A stretch of 64,000 bases of DNA from the NCBI RefSeq assembly GCF_000379665.1, contig NZ_KB903367.1, forward strand, positions 1 through 64,000, in the 5' to 3' direction. The notes under the pieces were generated by a model that worked only from the letters and a program-made list of their open reading frames with translations, was not told the origin of the DNA and did no database searches. The DNA is from Butyricimonas synergistica DSM 23225 (GTDB taxonomy: Bacteria > Bacteroidota > Bacteroidia > Bacteroidales > Marinifilaceae). Made by a program: the position numbers and the translations under genes. This document shows, in pieces, positions 43,806-52,459 of the stretch; the first letter of the stretch is position 1, and each line of letters opens with the position of its first letter.

Positions 43806-44426
43806 TCACGCGACCGGTTCATCCCAGCCGCTGACGAAATGTTCGTCCGGCGAAAACTCCTTCCCGTCTGCCGACATGAAAAACGCGTACAAGTGTGCCG
43901 CACCCGACAATTCCTTGTTATCGCGTGCGTGGAATGTCACTTGCCCATCCGCCCGCCGCGCCGTGATCCCCGCGATCTCCGCGAAAACATCCGGGTTACT
44001 CTCCCGCAAAACAATCACGCGTAAGCGGTCGTCAAGAAACGCCCTTTTCCCCTCGACATTGGGCTGCCACGTGAGCGTGCAGCTCCCGTCCTCGTTATCA
44101 ACCAGGCGGGGATTGCGAAGCCGCACCAGGTTTCCCGTGCTGAAATGCATGGCGTTATACATGCCGATACGCATATTCGCGTCGTAGGCGAAATAGGTTT
44201 CTTGCATGAATAAATTTTTCCCTTTCATCTCTCGCCTCTTTGCCTCGTTTTGCCACGCTGGTTGCAACTTGAATATATTGAGGGCGGTCCAAACGTGATT
44301 CACCATTTGCACGCGCCTCACGCTCCTGCTTCTACGCGTAACGATCCCGTCATTCTCGCCGCGGAAATCATCTCCCGTCTTCCTGCCGCGTGATTTATCC
44401 AGTTTTTCCAAGTCAATAATCGGCAT
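43806..44426 (-). CDS. DUF6266-like protein 3
   Basis: 206 residues. Middle section NPRLVDNEDGSCTLTWQPNVEGKRAFLDDRLRVIVL and end GAAHLYAFFMSADGKEFSPDE parallel the other three copies; the shared ending is a strand pair with S/A-x-x-G-K between. The N-terminal half has unusual basic sequence (RSRSVRRVQ) and lacks the clear family start. No signal peptide. Higher GC than the genes at 10-19 kb. Divergent from copy 4 across a palindromic region. Function unknown. Confidence 0.6.
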   Translation of the reverse strand: MPIIDLEKLDKSRGRKTGDDFRGENDGIVTRRSRSVRRVQMVNHVWTALNIFKLQPAWQNEAKRREMKGKNLFMQETYFAYDANMRIGMYNAMHFSTGNLVRLRNPRLVDNEDGSCTLTWQPNVEGKRAFLDDRLRVIVLRESNPDVFAEIAGITARRADGQVTFHARDNKELSGAAHLYAFFMSADGKEFSPDEHFVSGWDEPVA

Positions 44427-44503
44427 AATGCTTTCTTGTTTTTTAGTTTTCCGTACCTGTCACCTTGCCGCGTACTAGAAGTCTTCCGGCGGGTAAACCG
44501 TGG

Positions 44504-44591
44504 GTTTCAATACAAAATTATGGAAAAACATACAGAATCAATACAAAAACGTTGATTTTTGTATCGTTTTGTATTGAACTTGTATTGAAAC
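44504..44591. repeat. nested palindrome with four TTCAATACAA words
   Basis: Outer arms gtttcaatacaa (44504-44515) and ttgtattgaaac (44580-44591), inner arms tcaatacaaaaacg (44538-44551) and cgttttgtattga (44565-44577). Two words on each strand. It lies between the divergent DUF6266-like genes 3 and 4, about 78 bp before the start of gene 3, so it may be an operator or a cruciform. Confidence 0.6.
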
Positions 44592-44905
44592 CAGCGGGAT
44601 CCCCCCGGGAAGATGGCGGGTACGTGTCAAGATTATGGCAAGAAGATTGTCGTGATTAAAATTAAACTGATGTTAAAAATAAAAATTTGAAACATTTTTA
44701 TTTTTTTATTCAACAATAAAACATTACCTTGTGGTATCGTTTAAAATATGGCTGTACAAACCAGTTTTTGAATGTTCCCGGAAGGGAAGGCGTTTGTGTG
44801 CACGTGCGGCGTGTCACCCGTGTAAGACACGTTCATGCATGACTATTTAGCCCGTTTCACGCGGGATTAATTGGGGATTTTTTAATAAACTAAAAAAATG
44901 ATAAT
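44592..44905. other. non-coding region before DUF6266-like gene 4
   Basis: No ORF. A small hairpin gtgtc-acccgtgtaa-gacac (44811-44830) and another cccg-tttca-cgcggg (about 44851-44865) lie in the probable 5' UTR. No perfect -7 box; taccttgtgg near 44726 is the nearest. Confidence 0.4.
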
Positions 44906-45550
44906 ATGCCAAAAATATTATTGTCTTTAATAACAGGTATTAGCAACGCGCTAGGCGACGTTGTCTACTACATGGTAGGTTCAAATTGTTATATGCGGCG
45001 CAAGGGGGCTGGACCGTCGGGCGACATGACCGACGAGCAGGTGGCGCAGCAAAATATCATGGCTACCCTGGGACGCTTGTCAAGCATGTTCGACCCGATC
45101 ACCTCGGTCGGGTTGAAACACGGCAAGTGCACGGGGCCGTCGGCGGTGTACAATAACTTCGTGCACTACAACCGGAAGAACGTGACGTGGGATGCCAAGA
45201 CGAAAGAAGTGGTGGTGAATTTTTCTGACCTCGTGCTGAGCCGGGGGACACTTTACTCGCCCGATCTCACCGTGACCCTCAACGAGGAAACGCGAAAGAT
45301 TATTATCGAGCAGGAAGGAATGGTCGTGGGGGCGAAAATGAACCCGGATGATGACGTGTTCGCGGGAGTGTTTGACATGAAGAACGAGTTCTGTATCCTC
45401 GTCCCCTTGCGCAAACGCGAGGAAAGCGGGTCGACTTCCGTGGCAATTCCCGACAAGTGGGATATTGCTTCTATTGTCGTCTACGGCTTGGCTCGTGACG
45501 TGAAGAAAAAGCATTGCTCTCCCGCCGTCGCGGTGTACGGGATCGGGTAA
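44906..45550 (+). CDS. DUF6266-like protein 4
   Basis: 214 residues. The full family pattern is clear: ISNALGDVVYYMVGSNCYMRR at the start, EQVAQQNIMATLGRLSSMF, GLKHGKCTGPSAVYNNFVHYN, and the ending SIVVYGLARDVKKKHCSPAVAV. The central REESGSTSVAIPDKW nearly repeats copy 2. Followed at once by a good terminator. No export signal or catalytic motif. Function unknown. Confidence 0.75.
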   Translation: MPKILLSLITGISNALGDVVYYMVGSNCYMRRKGAGPSGDMTDEQVAQQNIMATLGRLSSMFDPITSVGLKHGKCTGPSAVYNNFVHYNRKNVTWDAKTKEVVVNFSDLVLSRGTLYSPDLTVTLNEETRKIIIEQEGMVVGAKMNPDDDVFAGVFDMKNEFCILVPLRKREESGSTSVAIPDKWDIASIVVYGLARDVKKKHCSPAVAVYGIG

Positions 45551-45556
45551 GGTTAA

Positions 45557-45585
45557 TTTTCCCGCCGCACGGGGGCGGGAAAAAA
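45557..45585 (+). terminator. terminator of DUF6266-like gene 4
   Basis: ttttcccgcc / ggcgggaaaa, 7 bp beyond the stop codon. It is A/T-flanked on both sides. Confidence 0.75.
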
Positions 45586-45602
45586 TACAGGAACACAAAT
45601 GT

Positions 45603-45746
45603 ACCAGGAGCCGAGTTCCGGTCAAAGAAAAAAATGCGACCCAAGACTCCGCCACGTTAAAGGAATGGGTAAAGGGCCACGAGGAAGATATTGATATCAG
45701 GTATGGCGATCTTGAAAAGGATACAACAACAATAAAAACAAAGTGA
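45603..45746 (+). pseudogene. possible gene fragment
   Basis: An open frame without start codon reads ...ATLKEWVKGHEEDIDIRYGD... and ends with TGA at 45744-45746. The composition looks coding and it might be the tail of a lost gene, but nothing identifies it. Confidence 0.25.
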
Positions 45747-45837
45747 TGTTGAAATTAAATAAATAAAGCGATACTATTTAATAACTTTTCATATCTTCGC
45801 GATACGAGCGTGCACGGCACGTTCTTGGATTGAAAAT

Positions 45838-46003
45838 ATTTGTACGGCAAACGAAGGTTATCTCCAAGCTTCGAATCAATCGGGTAACCTTTCGGTAACG
45901 GCGTACGTGTATATAAAATACGCGTACCCGTTTTACGTGAAATTCCCTGATTGTTTCGAAGCTTGGAGGGAAGGAAGCGTGAAACGTGGTACGTTTCTTT
46001 TTG
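45838..46003 (+). ncRNA. candidate structured RNA
   Basis: Long stem of 19 bp (45863-45881 with 45949-45967, 18 matches) enclosing a hairpin gtacgtgtat-ataaa-atacgcgtac (45903-45927), then an intrinsic terminator gaaacgt-ggt-acgtttc plus T run (45981-46002). aaggtta (45854-45860) can pair instead with taacctt (45885-45891), so two folds compete. A weak -7-like AATATTTG lies at 45835-45842. Could be a small RNA or a regulated leader of the ORF at 46049. Confidence 0.45.
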
Positions 46004-46048
46004 TCGTGATAAAGACTCGGTACATGAATTTTATTTTAATACTGTATT

Positions 46049-46180
46049 ATGGAAAACGAGGTACACATCACGGTAGAAATTCCTCCTGTCAAGGAAAAGA
46101 AATTGAGTATCCGGTCTGTCACTTATCTTTTGCTAGACCCGGTTGTTATTTCAGAACTTCCCCCTATTTGCCCCAATTAA
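46049..46180 (+). CDS. small ORF, 43 residues
   Basis: Starts MENEVHITVEIPPVKEKK and ends SELPPICPN. Not recognised. It lies between a candidate structured RNA and a strong terminator, which makes it more believable than its length alone would. A longer overlapping frame (45907-46284) covers the palindromes and looks spurious. Confidence 0.4.
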   Translation: MENEVHITVEIPPVKEKKLSIRSVTYLLLDPVVISELPPICPN

Positions 46181-46229
46181 TAGTGATGGTGATGCTGACG
46201 CGTGAATGGCGCACGGGCGACAGACGCGG

Positions 46230-46262
46230 GAGGCTGCCGGGTAAACGGCAGCCTCATTTTTG
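46230..46262 (+). terminator. terminator after the small ORF
   Basis: gaggctgccg / cggcagcctc with a 6-nt loop and a following T run. Confidence 0.82.
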
Positions 46263-46295
46263 TTCGTTGTCGCGATCACGTTGATTTGACGATGA

Positions 46296-47582
46296 TTATA
46301 TTCTCGTGACGAGAGCCGTCACTCCCAGTTCGCGGCTTAAAGCCTCGTACTCGGGTTGCTTGTCGGGCATTGTCGCGTAGCATTCCAGTAAAACCAGTTT
46401 CCACCCGGCGGCGGCGACTCGCTTTAGCATCGTCGCGTCCCCTTTCATCACGCGCGGGTCGCCCGTTTCATCACGCCGTGCCAGCGTGTGCAGCAGCAAG
46501 GCGGTGAGCGTGTCGGGCGCGGGTGCGTCTTTCCCTTTCAGGGAAAAATCTATTCTTCTTACTCTCTCTCGCTTGTCCTCGCTCAGGATGACGGATGTCA
46601 GCACGTGGGGTGTTTCCACGGGAGTGCACCTTTTCCCGCTCACGGCCCGGTTCAGTTTTAGCGAGTGTTTGTAATACTCGATCCCTTGTTCCGGGCTCGC
46701 GAGCGACAAGGCTATCGCGAGCCCGTACTCGAAGAAAGAGAAGCGGGGTTGATCGTATTCCCAGCCGTATCGTAACTCGTTCACTCCCCTGTGGAAAAGT
46801 TGGAGCGCCTCGTGATAATTGCCCGTGTAGAGGTGGTACATTCCCGTCAGCTGGTAATCCGCGCGGAAACGGTGGATAAGACCGGTGGGGAATTCCTCGA
46901 GTTGCCCCGTTAACAGGCAGGAGTGGAGCGCTCGCGCGTTTTCTAGCGCGTGCCGGGTATCAGGCTCCAGGGAATCGGGCGCGGAGAACCGGGCGATCCA
47001 ATCGTCAACGAGCTGGCGCGGGGCGAGGGCTTCGATCCGCTCGAGCGTGCCCCGGGATATCTCGAGCGCGAGGTCAAAGGGGGGAATCAGGCATTCCATC
47101 CCGTCGAGTTCCGGGACGTGTACCGTTGCCGGGATCAATTTTCTCGTGTAACTGTACCGGTCGATAGCCAGGGCATCACCGGGTAATTTTTTCTCCAGCC
47201 AGTAATCCAGTATCGCTTCCCGTGAGGCTTTGCCCTCCACGGTGGCGTTGTTCCAGAACTTGATGTCGGGAAACTCTTGTTCCAGGTTACGACCGTCGCG
47301 CGCCAGTTCCAGCAACACGTGTAGCGAAAACACGGGATCGAGCGCGTATGTCCTCCGGTTATATTGCTCCGTGACTTTCATTTTTTGGAACCTTTGGCTT
47401 AGCGTTTTCACGGCTGATTCGAACTTTTGGCTGTTTACCTCTGGGCTAAATTGCCTCATGACAGAATAAAGTGACCAGTAGTCCAGGGGACAACAGGCGT
47501 ATGCCAGGATTTCCGTCATCATTCGTGCCGTCGGGCGCAACGAGTGGTAGATTCCCGTGTCTGACTTTTGATTCGTGCTCAT
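46296..47582 (-). CDS. hypothetical helical-repeat protein
   Basis: 428 residues from MSTNQKSD at 47582; the frame extends to 47669 but those residues are atypical. A helix-turn-helix-like start (LAYACCPLDYWSLYSVMRQF), then helical arginine-rich sequence with a TPR-like pair GMYHLYTGNYHEALQLFHRGVNEL and YGLAIALSLASPEQGIEYYKHSL. No signal peptide. It may be the free-standing or truncated N-terminal half of a larger protein; I see no catalytic domain downstream. GC-rich compared with the 10-19 kb genes. Confidence 0.55.
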   Translation of the reverse strand: MSTNQKSDTGIYHSLRPTARMMTEILAYACCPLDYWSLYSVMRQFSPEVNSQKFESAVKTLSQRFQKMKVTEQYNRRTYALDPVFSLHVLLELARDGRNLEQEFPDIKFWNNATVEGKASREAILDYWLEKKLPGDALAIDRYSYTRKLIPATVHVPELDGMECLIPPFDLALEISRGTLERIEALAPRQLVDDWIARFSAPDSLEPDTRHALENARALHSCLLTGQLEEFPTGLIHRFRADYQLTGMYHLYTGNYHEALQLFHRGVNELRYGWEYDQPRFSFFEYGLAIALSLASPEQGIEYYKHSLKLNRAVSGKRCTPVETPHVLTSVILSEDKRERVRRIDFSLKGKDAPAPDTLTALLLHTLARRDETGDPRVMKGDATMLKRVAAAGWKLVLLECYATMPDKQPEYEALSRELGVTALVTRI

Positions 47583-47771
47583 ATTTGCAAGTGTATTGGT
47601 TTCTACAAATATACGAATATTTACGTGTAAAAAGGCTTTGAAAGGGATTTTATGAAAATAATGTAACATCCGCTCGAGGAATCTTTAATAATTATTCTTA
47701 TTTTTAGGACTTGAATCGTTGCAAACGAATCGTGTTGTTGTTTAGAGTATTGTGAAACTAATTTGAAATTT

Positions 47772-49187
47772 ATGAGAAAATTGACTCTTGTATTTGCTTT
47801 GGCGGCTTTCTTCTGCGGGATAATCTGCTCGTGCTCGAGTGGCGTGTCGGACAAGAATCCGAAGAAAAGCATGATGATCGAAACTCCCGTGCCGGAACGC
47901 CCGGCGGGACAGAAAGACGTGTTGGGGCTGGTGACCCCGAAGCTAGATACCGTGCGGGTCGGGTTCATCGGCTTGGGAATGCGCGGTCCGGGAGCCGTGG
48001 AGCGGTTTACCCATATCCCGGGAACGCGGGTGGTGGCTCTCTGTGATATTGTCCCCGAGCGGGTGGAAAAAACACAGGGAATATTGAGAAAAGCCGGGGT
48101 GCCGGAAGCCGCGGGTTACTCGGGAAGCGAGGACGCGTGGAAACAGCTCTGCGAGCGGGAAGATATCGACCTCGTGTACATCGCCACCGATTGGTTGCAC
48201 CACGCCCCGATGGCTCTTTACGCCATGGAACACGGCAAACACGTGGCGATCGAGGTGCCTGCCGCCATGAACATGGAGGAAATATGGGCGCTGATCAATA
48301 TGGCGGAGAAAAAGCAATTGCATTGCATGATGCTCGAGAACTGCGTGTACGACTTCTTTGAACTGACCACCTTGAATATGGCGCAGCATGACGTGTTCGG
48401 GGAAATCCTTCACGTGGAGGGGGCTTATATCCATAACCTGGACGAGTTCTGGGCTTACTACTGGAACAACTGGCGCATGGACTATAACCGGAAGCACCGG
48501 GGCGATATTTACGCCACGCACGGCATGGGACCCGCCTGCCAGTTGCTCGATATTCATCGCGGCGACAAGATGAATTACCTCGTCAGCATGGACACGAAAG
48601 CCGTGTCCGCCCCCGAGTATATCAAGAATAAAACGGGAGAAGACGTGAAAGATTTTAAAAACGGGCAGCACACCATCACGCTGATCCGCACGGAGAATGG
48701 GAAAACGATACAAATGCAGCATAACGTGACGTCGCCCCGCCCGTATAGCCGGATGTACCAGTTGACGGGTACAAGAGGCTTCGCCAACAAATACCCGGTG
48801 CAAGGATACGCGTTGCAACCCTCTCAAGTTTCTTCCGACGTGATGCCCGACCACGAGGACCTGAACGCCCACGGTTTCGTGTCGCGAGACGTGAAGGAGG
48901 CCCTGATGGAGAAATACAAGCACCCCATCCAGAAAGAACTGGAAGAGCAAGCCAAGAAAGTTGGCGGGCACGGCGGGATGGATTTCATCATGGACTACCG
49001 CCTCGTGTATTGCCTGCGGAACGGCTTGCCCCTGGACATGGACGTGTACGACCTGGCAGAATGGTGTTGCCTTGGCGAGTTGACGGAAATCTCGCTGGAA
49101 AACAACAGCGCCCCGGTAGCCATCCCGGATTTCACCCGCGGCGGGTGGAACAAGATCAAGGGATACCGCCACGCCATGGTGGAGTGA
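47772..49187 (+). CDS. Gfo/Idh/MocA-family lipoprotein, GH109-like
   Basis: 471 residues from MRKLTLVFAL at 47772. Lipobox near CSCSSG, so probably lipid-anchored. Rossmann start VGFIGLGMRGPGAVERF, DIDLVYIATDWLHHAPMA and KHVAIEVPAAMNMEE bind NAD; THGMGPACQLLDIHRGDKM and YNRKHRGD match the GH109 alpha-N-acetylgalactosaminidase group, which hydrolyses by an NAD-dependent route. Specificity is inferred from family. Monocistronic as far as can be seen. Confidence 0.88.
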   Translation: MRKLTLVFALAAFFCGIICSCSSGVSDKNPKKSMMIETPVPERPAGQKDVLGLVTPKLDTVRVGFIGLGMRGPGAVERFTHIPGTRVVALCDIVPERVEKTQGILRKAGVPEAAGYSGSEDAWKQLCEREDIDLVYIATDWLHHAPMALYAMEHGKHVAIEVPAAMNMEEIWALINMAEKKQLHCMMLENCVYDFFELTTLNMAQHDVFGEILHVEGAYIHNLDEFWAYYWNNWRMDYNRKHRGDIYATHGMGPACQLLDIHRGDKMNYLVSMDTKAVSAPEYIKNKTGEDVKDFKNGQHTITLIRTENGKTIQMQHNVTSPRPYSRMYQLTGTRGFANKYPVQGYALQPSQVSSDVMPDHEDLNAHGFVSRDVKEALMEKYKHPIQKELEEQAKKVGGHGGMDFIMDYRLVYCLRNGLPLDMDVYDLAEWCCLGELTEISLENNSAPVAIPDFTRGGWNKIKGYRHAMVE

Positions 49188-49312
49188 AAGGCGTGATTAC
49201 ACGTGTAGAGAAAGTTGATTCTTGCCGGGTTCTTCTTATTTTTTTGTCATGAAAATGACCGATTGATTGTTTTTTCCTTATTTTTGAAAAATCAAGAACG
49301 TGGAATAGGACT

Positions 49313-49870
49313 ATGACAATTCAGGGTAAAGGTTATACTATTGACAAGCTGGTGAAGAGGGACCCGGAGGCTTTCCGGATTTTTCATCAGGAACACGTGC
49401 GTTTGTTTTGCCAGTTCGGTACGCGTTTTATTGATGACCCGGAAGTCGTGCGGGATATCGTGCAAGATGCCTTTATTGCCATGTGGGAACGGATTGCCAC
49501 GTTCCGGGAGGAAGCCCACGTGAAGGCTTTTCTTTATGCCACGGTGCGGAACCGGGCAATTAATTATTTGCGGGACAGGCAAGTGGAGCTTCGGAACCGG
49601 GAGAACTTGGCTCGCTTGCAGGATGAGGCGACTTTTCGGGATATTGCCGTCGAGGAGGAAACGTATGATTTCCTGTGCCGGAAAATAGATTCATTGCCCC
49701 CGATGCAGCGGGAAGTGTTGTGGATGCACGTCGATGGGTTGTCGAACGAGGAAATCGCGGAGAAATTGAAAATATCCGTGAATACGGTACTCACGCATAA
49801 GCAACGAGCCAGGAGCGTTTTAAGGGATTATCTGACGAGTTTTTCTATCTGTTTGGTAAATTTCTTGTAA
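49313..49870 (+). CDS. ECF sigma factor of the SusCD locus
   Basis: 185 residues. Region 2 FHQEHVRLFCQFGTRFIDDPEVVRDIVQDAFIAMWE, region 4 SLPPMQREVLWMHVDGLSNEEIAEKLKISVNTVLTHKQRARSVL. It heads the run sigma - TlpA-like lipoprotein - FecR - SusC; such sigma factors are released by FecR when the TonB receptor is loaded. Confidence 0.93.
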   Translation: MTIQGKGYTIDKLVKRDPEAFRIFHQEHVRLFCQFGTRFIDDPEVVRDIVQDAFIAMWERIATFREEAHVKAFLYATVRNRAINYLRDRQVELRNRENLARLQDEATFRDIAVEEETYDFLCRKIDSLPPMQREVLWMHVDGLSNEEIAEKLKISVNTVLTHKQRARSVLRDYLTSFSICLVNFL

Positions 49871-49951
49871 TTTTTCGTTTCTCGTGTAGTCATTTTGATG
49901 AAGGTTCGTGTGTTTATTGAAAAATGAATACATGAATTAAATCGGAATGTT

Positions 49952-51142
49952 ATGAGAATTTGTTTGAGTGTCGTTATTTTATGCGTGACAATATGCGCGT
50001 GCACGTGCAAGCAGGTCGGTTACGAGATCCGGGGGACGCTCTCGGGTGTCAAGGATGGAACTTTTGTTTTTCTGGAAGATGTTTTCGCCGGGAAACGGGC
50101 GGATTCGGCTGAAGTACGGGACGGAAAGTTCGTTTTCAAGGAAAACGAGGAATTGAAGGAACCGAAATATTGCCGTTTGATCGTAAAAGGTGAAAAGTTG
50201 AATCCTTTCGGCGCGAAAATAGCCTCTTTTTTCGTGGATAATTCGGTGATGGAATTCAAAGGCGTGTTGGACAGCATGCCGGCTATTTTGGAATTCACGG
50301 GAGAGGAAACGGGCGTGAAAGTGTCGGGGGGTGCTACCCAGGAGTTGTATAACGAGTATTTGTCACAAATACGGGAATTGCGGTTGCGCTATGATGTTTT
50401 GCGGCATCGTACGGGAAAGATTTTCACGACAAAGGATAAACAACCCGAGTGGAGTTTCGAGGAGAAACTGCAAATGGAAGGGGAGATGAGGGAATTGGAG
50501 GAAAAGATGTATCGTGTAGGGGAGGAATTCGTGAAAGCACACCGGGAGTCGGTGGTTATCGGGCAGGTAATCATCTTAATGGTCGAGAGATGGAGGTATA
50601 GAATTACCCCGGAGGAATTGAATAATCTGTTCGGGTACGTCGCTCCTGAATTATCTGAAAGCGAATTGATGCGGAACTTTAAGGAGAGAGCGAAAAAACG
50701 GGTGCATCAAGTGATGAGGGGTATGAAATATTACGACGTGGAATTGGTTGACACGGGGGGAAATAAGGTGATGTTATCGGAACACGTGCAGCCGGGGAAG
50801 TATAATTTGTTGGATTTCTGGTCATCGGGATGTGTGCCTTGCCGGAAGGAGATACCTCATTTGTTGGAAATTCACGAGATTTGTGGAGACGCGTTGAATT
50901 TTATTAGTATCTCTTTGGATAAACGGGATGATCGTTGGAAAAAGGCAATGGAGGAAGAAAAAATGCCTTGGACGCAGTTGTGTAACCCGGATGGGTTTTA
51001 CGGGGTGTTGAAGTCAACGTATAGTATCCCAGCGATCCCATTTTCCGTGTTGGTGAACCCCGAGGGAAGAATTGAGTACGTGAATTTGCATGGTACGGAG
51101 TTAGATAAAGCTTTGGTGGATTTAGGTATCTGGAAACACTGA
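49952..51142 (+). CDS. thioredoxin-like lipoprotein (DUF4369 + TlpA)
   Basis: 396 residues. Signal peptide with lipobox TICAC, DUF4369-like beta domain (YEIRGTLSGVKDGTFVFLED), helical middle (ELRLRYDVL..., EEKLQMEGEMRELEEKM), then an AhpC/TSA-type thioredoxin fold with WSSGCVPCRKE (CxxC) near 290 and the cis-Pro region YSIPAIPFSVLVNP. Probable periplasmic or outer-membrane disulfide protein. Unusual in position, between the sigma factor and its anti-sigma. Confidence 0.9.
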   Translation: MRICLSVVILCVTICACTCKQVGYEIRGTLSGVKDGTFVFLEDVFAGKRADSAEVRDGKFVFKENEELKEPKYCRLIVKGEKLNPFGAKIASFFVDNSVMEFKGVLDSMPAILEFTGEETGVKVSGGATQELYNEYLSQIRELRLRYDVLRHRTGKIFTTKDKQPEWSFEEKLQMEGEMRELEEKMYRVGEEFVKAHRESVVIGQVIILMVERWRYRITPEELNNLFGYVAPELSESELMRNFKERAKKRVHQVMRGMKYYDVELVDTGGNKVMLSEHVQPGKYNLLDFWSSGCVPCRKEIPHLLEIHEICGDALNFISISLDKRDDRWKKAMEEEKMPWTQLCNPDGFYGVLKSTYSIPAIPFSVLVNPEGRIEYVNLHGTELDKALVDLGIWKH

Positions 51143-51222
51143 CTTGGTAGTTAAAAAATATTAAACTTATCGTTTCGTGTAGTCGTAACCGGGAAGTTTC
51201 GTGTGTTATAATAAAAACAATT

Positions 51223-52404
51223 ATGAGCACAGAATATATATACAAGGAGATCGAGATAGTCAGCACTTTGTTGAAGAAATACTTTGACGGGGAAATGACA
51301 TCCGATGAACGTTCACGATTAGCCGGATGGTTGCGGGAAGACCGGGGGCATCGGGAGATGTTGGTGAAGATGCGAGAGAAACGGGATCTCCGGTCGCGAT
51401 ACGAGCGTTGGCACGAGGTGGATGTGGCACGGGATTTCGAGGAGTTGAAGAAACGTATATTCGAGGAGAAGTCTGCACGTGGGTTCGTGAAACGATGGAT
51501 GTATTACGCGGCAGCGTCAGTTGTTTTGGTGTTACTTGGTCTGGGTGCTTGGTTGCAATTATATTCACCGGAGAAGAAAGCAGTTCCGGTAAGTAACGGG
51601 AAAGTGCTGGCTATCTTGAAGACAGCAGACGGTAACGAGATTGAGATCGGGGATCGGACGGGACAGAATAAGAAGATGCTGGGCGATTATTTCGTGGTGA
51701 AGGATTCTTTGCGGGAATTGGTCTATCAGGATGACAAGTCCAAGAACGAACAGGTTCGCTATCATCAGTTGGATGTGCCGAGGGGAGGAGAGTATAAATT
51801 GAAACTTTCGGACGGGAGCGTGATCTGGTTGAATTCGGAATCGAGTGTTTATTTCCCCGAGGCGTTCGGTAAATCGAAACGGGAGATCCGGGTGAGTGGA
51901 GAGGTCTATCTGGAAGTAGCAAAAGATTCGAACAGACCTTTTATCGTGAATGCCGGTGCTTTCCGTACGGAGGTATTGGGGACTTCATTTATGATGCGGG
52001 TGTACCCGGAGGAGCGGGAGTGGTCGACAGTACTGGTAGAAGGCAAGGTGAAAGTGTCGTTCAAAGGGACAGACGTTGTACTGGAACCAAGGCAGAAAGC
52101 TTACGTGGAACGGGGTGTGTTGTACGAGGGAGAGGCAAACTTGAACCGGGAGTTGGCGTGGTTGAGAGGTGCTTTCGTGTTCGAGCACGAACGTTTGGAG
52201 AGCGTGATGCGAACTTTGTCCAGATGGTATGACGTTAGTTTCGTGTTTGAGCGCGAGGAATTGAAGAACTATGAGTTCACGGGAAGCGTGCGCAGGGATC
52301 AACCGATTGCGGAAGTGTTGGATGTATTCCAGCGGATGAATGTGGTGACATTTGTGAAAAAAGGAAATAGCGTGTTGGTAAAAGAAAAAGACAAAGTCAA
52401 ATAG
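51223..52404 (+). CDS. FecR-family anti-sigma factor
   Basis: 393 residues. Cytoplasmic N-terminus, one membrane helix (YYAAASVVLVLLGLGAWLQL) near 90-110, FecR domain with DVPRGGEYKLKLSDGSVIWLNSES and EVAKDSNRPFIVNAGAF, and DUF4974-like C-terminus (ERLESVMRTLSRWYDVSFVF). Holds the upstream sigma factor and contacts the STN domain of SusC. Precedes SusC by 55 bp. Confidence 0.94.
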   Translation: MSTEYIYKEIEIVSTLLKKYFDGEMTSDERSRLAGWLREDRGHREMLVKMREKRDLRSRYERWHEVDVARDFEELKKRIFEEKSARGFVKRWMYYAAASVVLVLLGLGAWLQLYSPEKKAVPVSNGKVLAILKTADGNEIEIGDRTGQNKKMLGDYFVVKDSLRELVYQDDKSKNEQVRYHQLDVPRGGEYKLKLSDGSVIWLNSESSVYFPEAFGKSKREIRVSGEVYLEVAKDSNRPFIVNAGAFRTEVLGTSFMMRVYPEEREWSTVLVEGKVKVSFKGTDVVLEPRQKAYVERGVLYEGEANLNRELAWLRGAFVFEHERLESVMRTLSRWYDVSFVFEREELKNYEFTGSVRRDQPIAEVLDVFQRMNVVTFVKKGNSVLVKEKDKVK

Positions 52405-52459
52405 TTTTATTGGGATTAAACGGTTGACTTTGTCCAGTATCAATTAATATTACAAATCT

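Noticed and set aside
45907-46284. 125-residue plus-strand frame
   Set aside because: It runs across the long stem, an intrinsic terminator and the small ORF, with protein-unlike composition.
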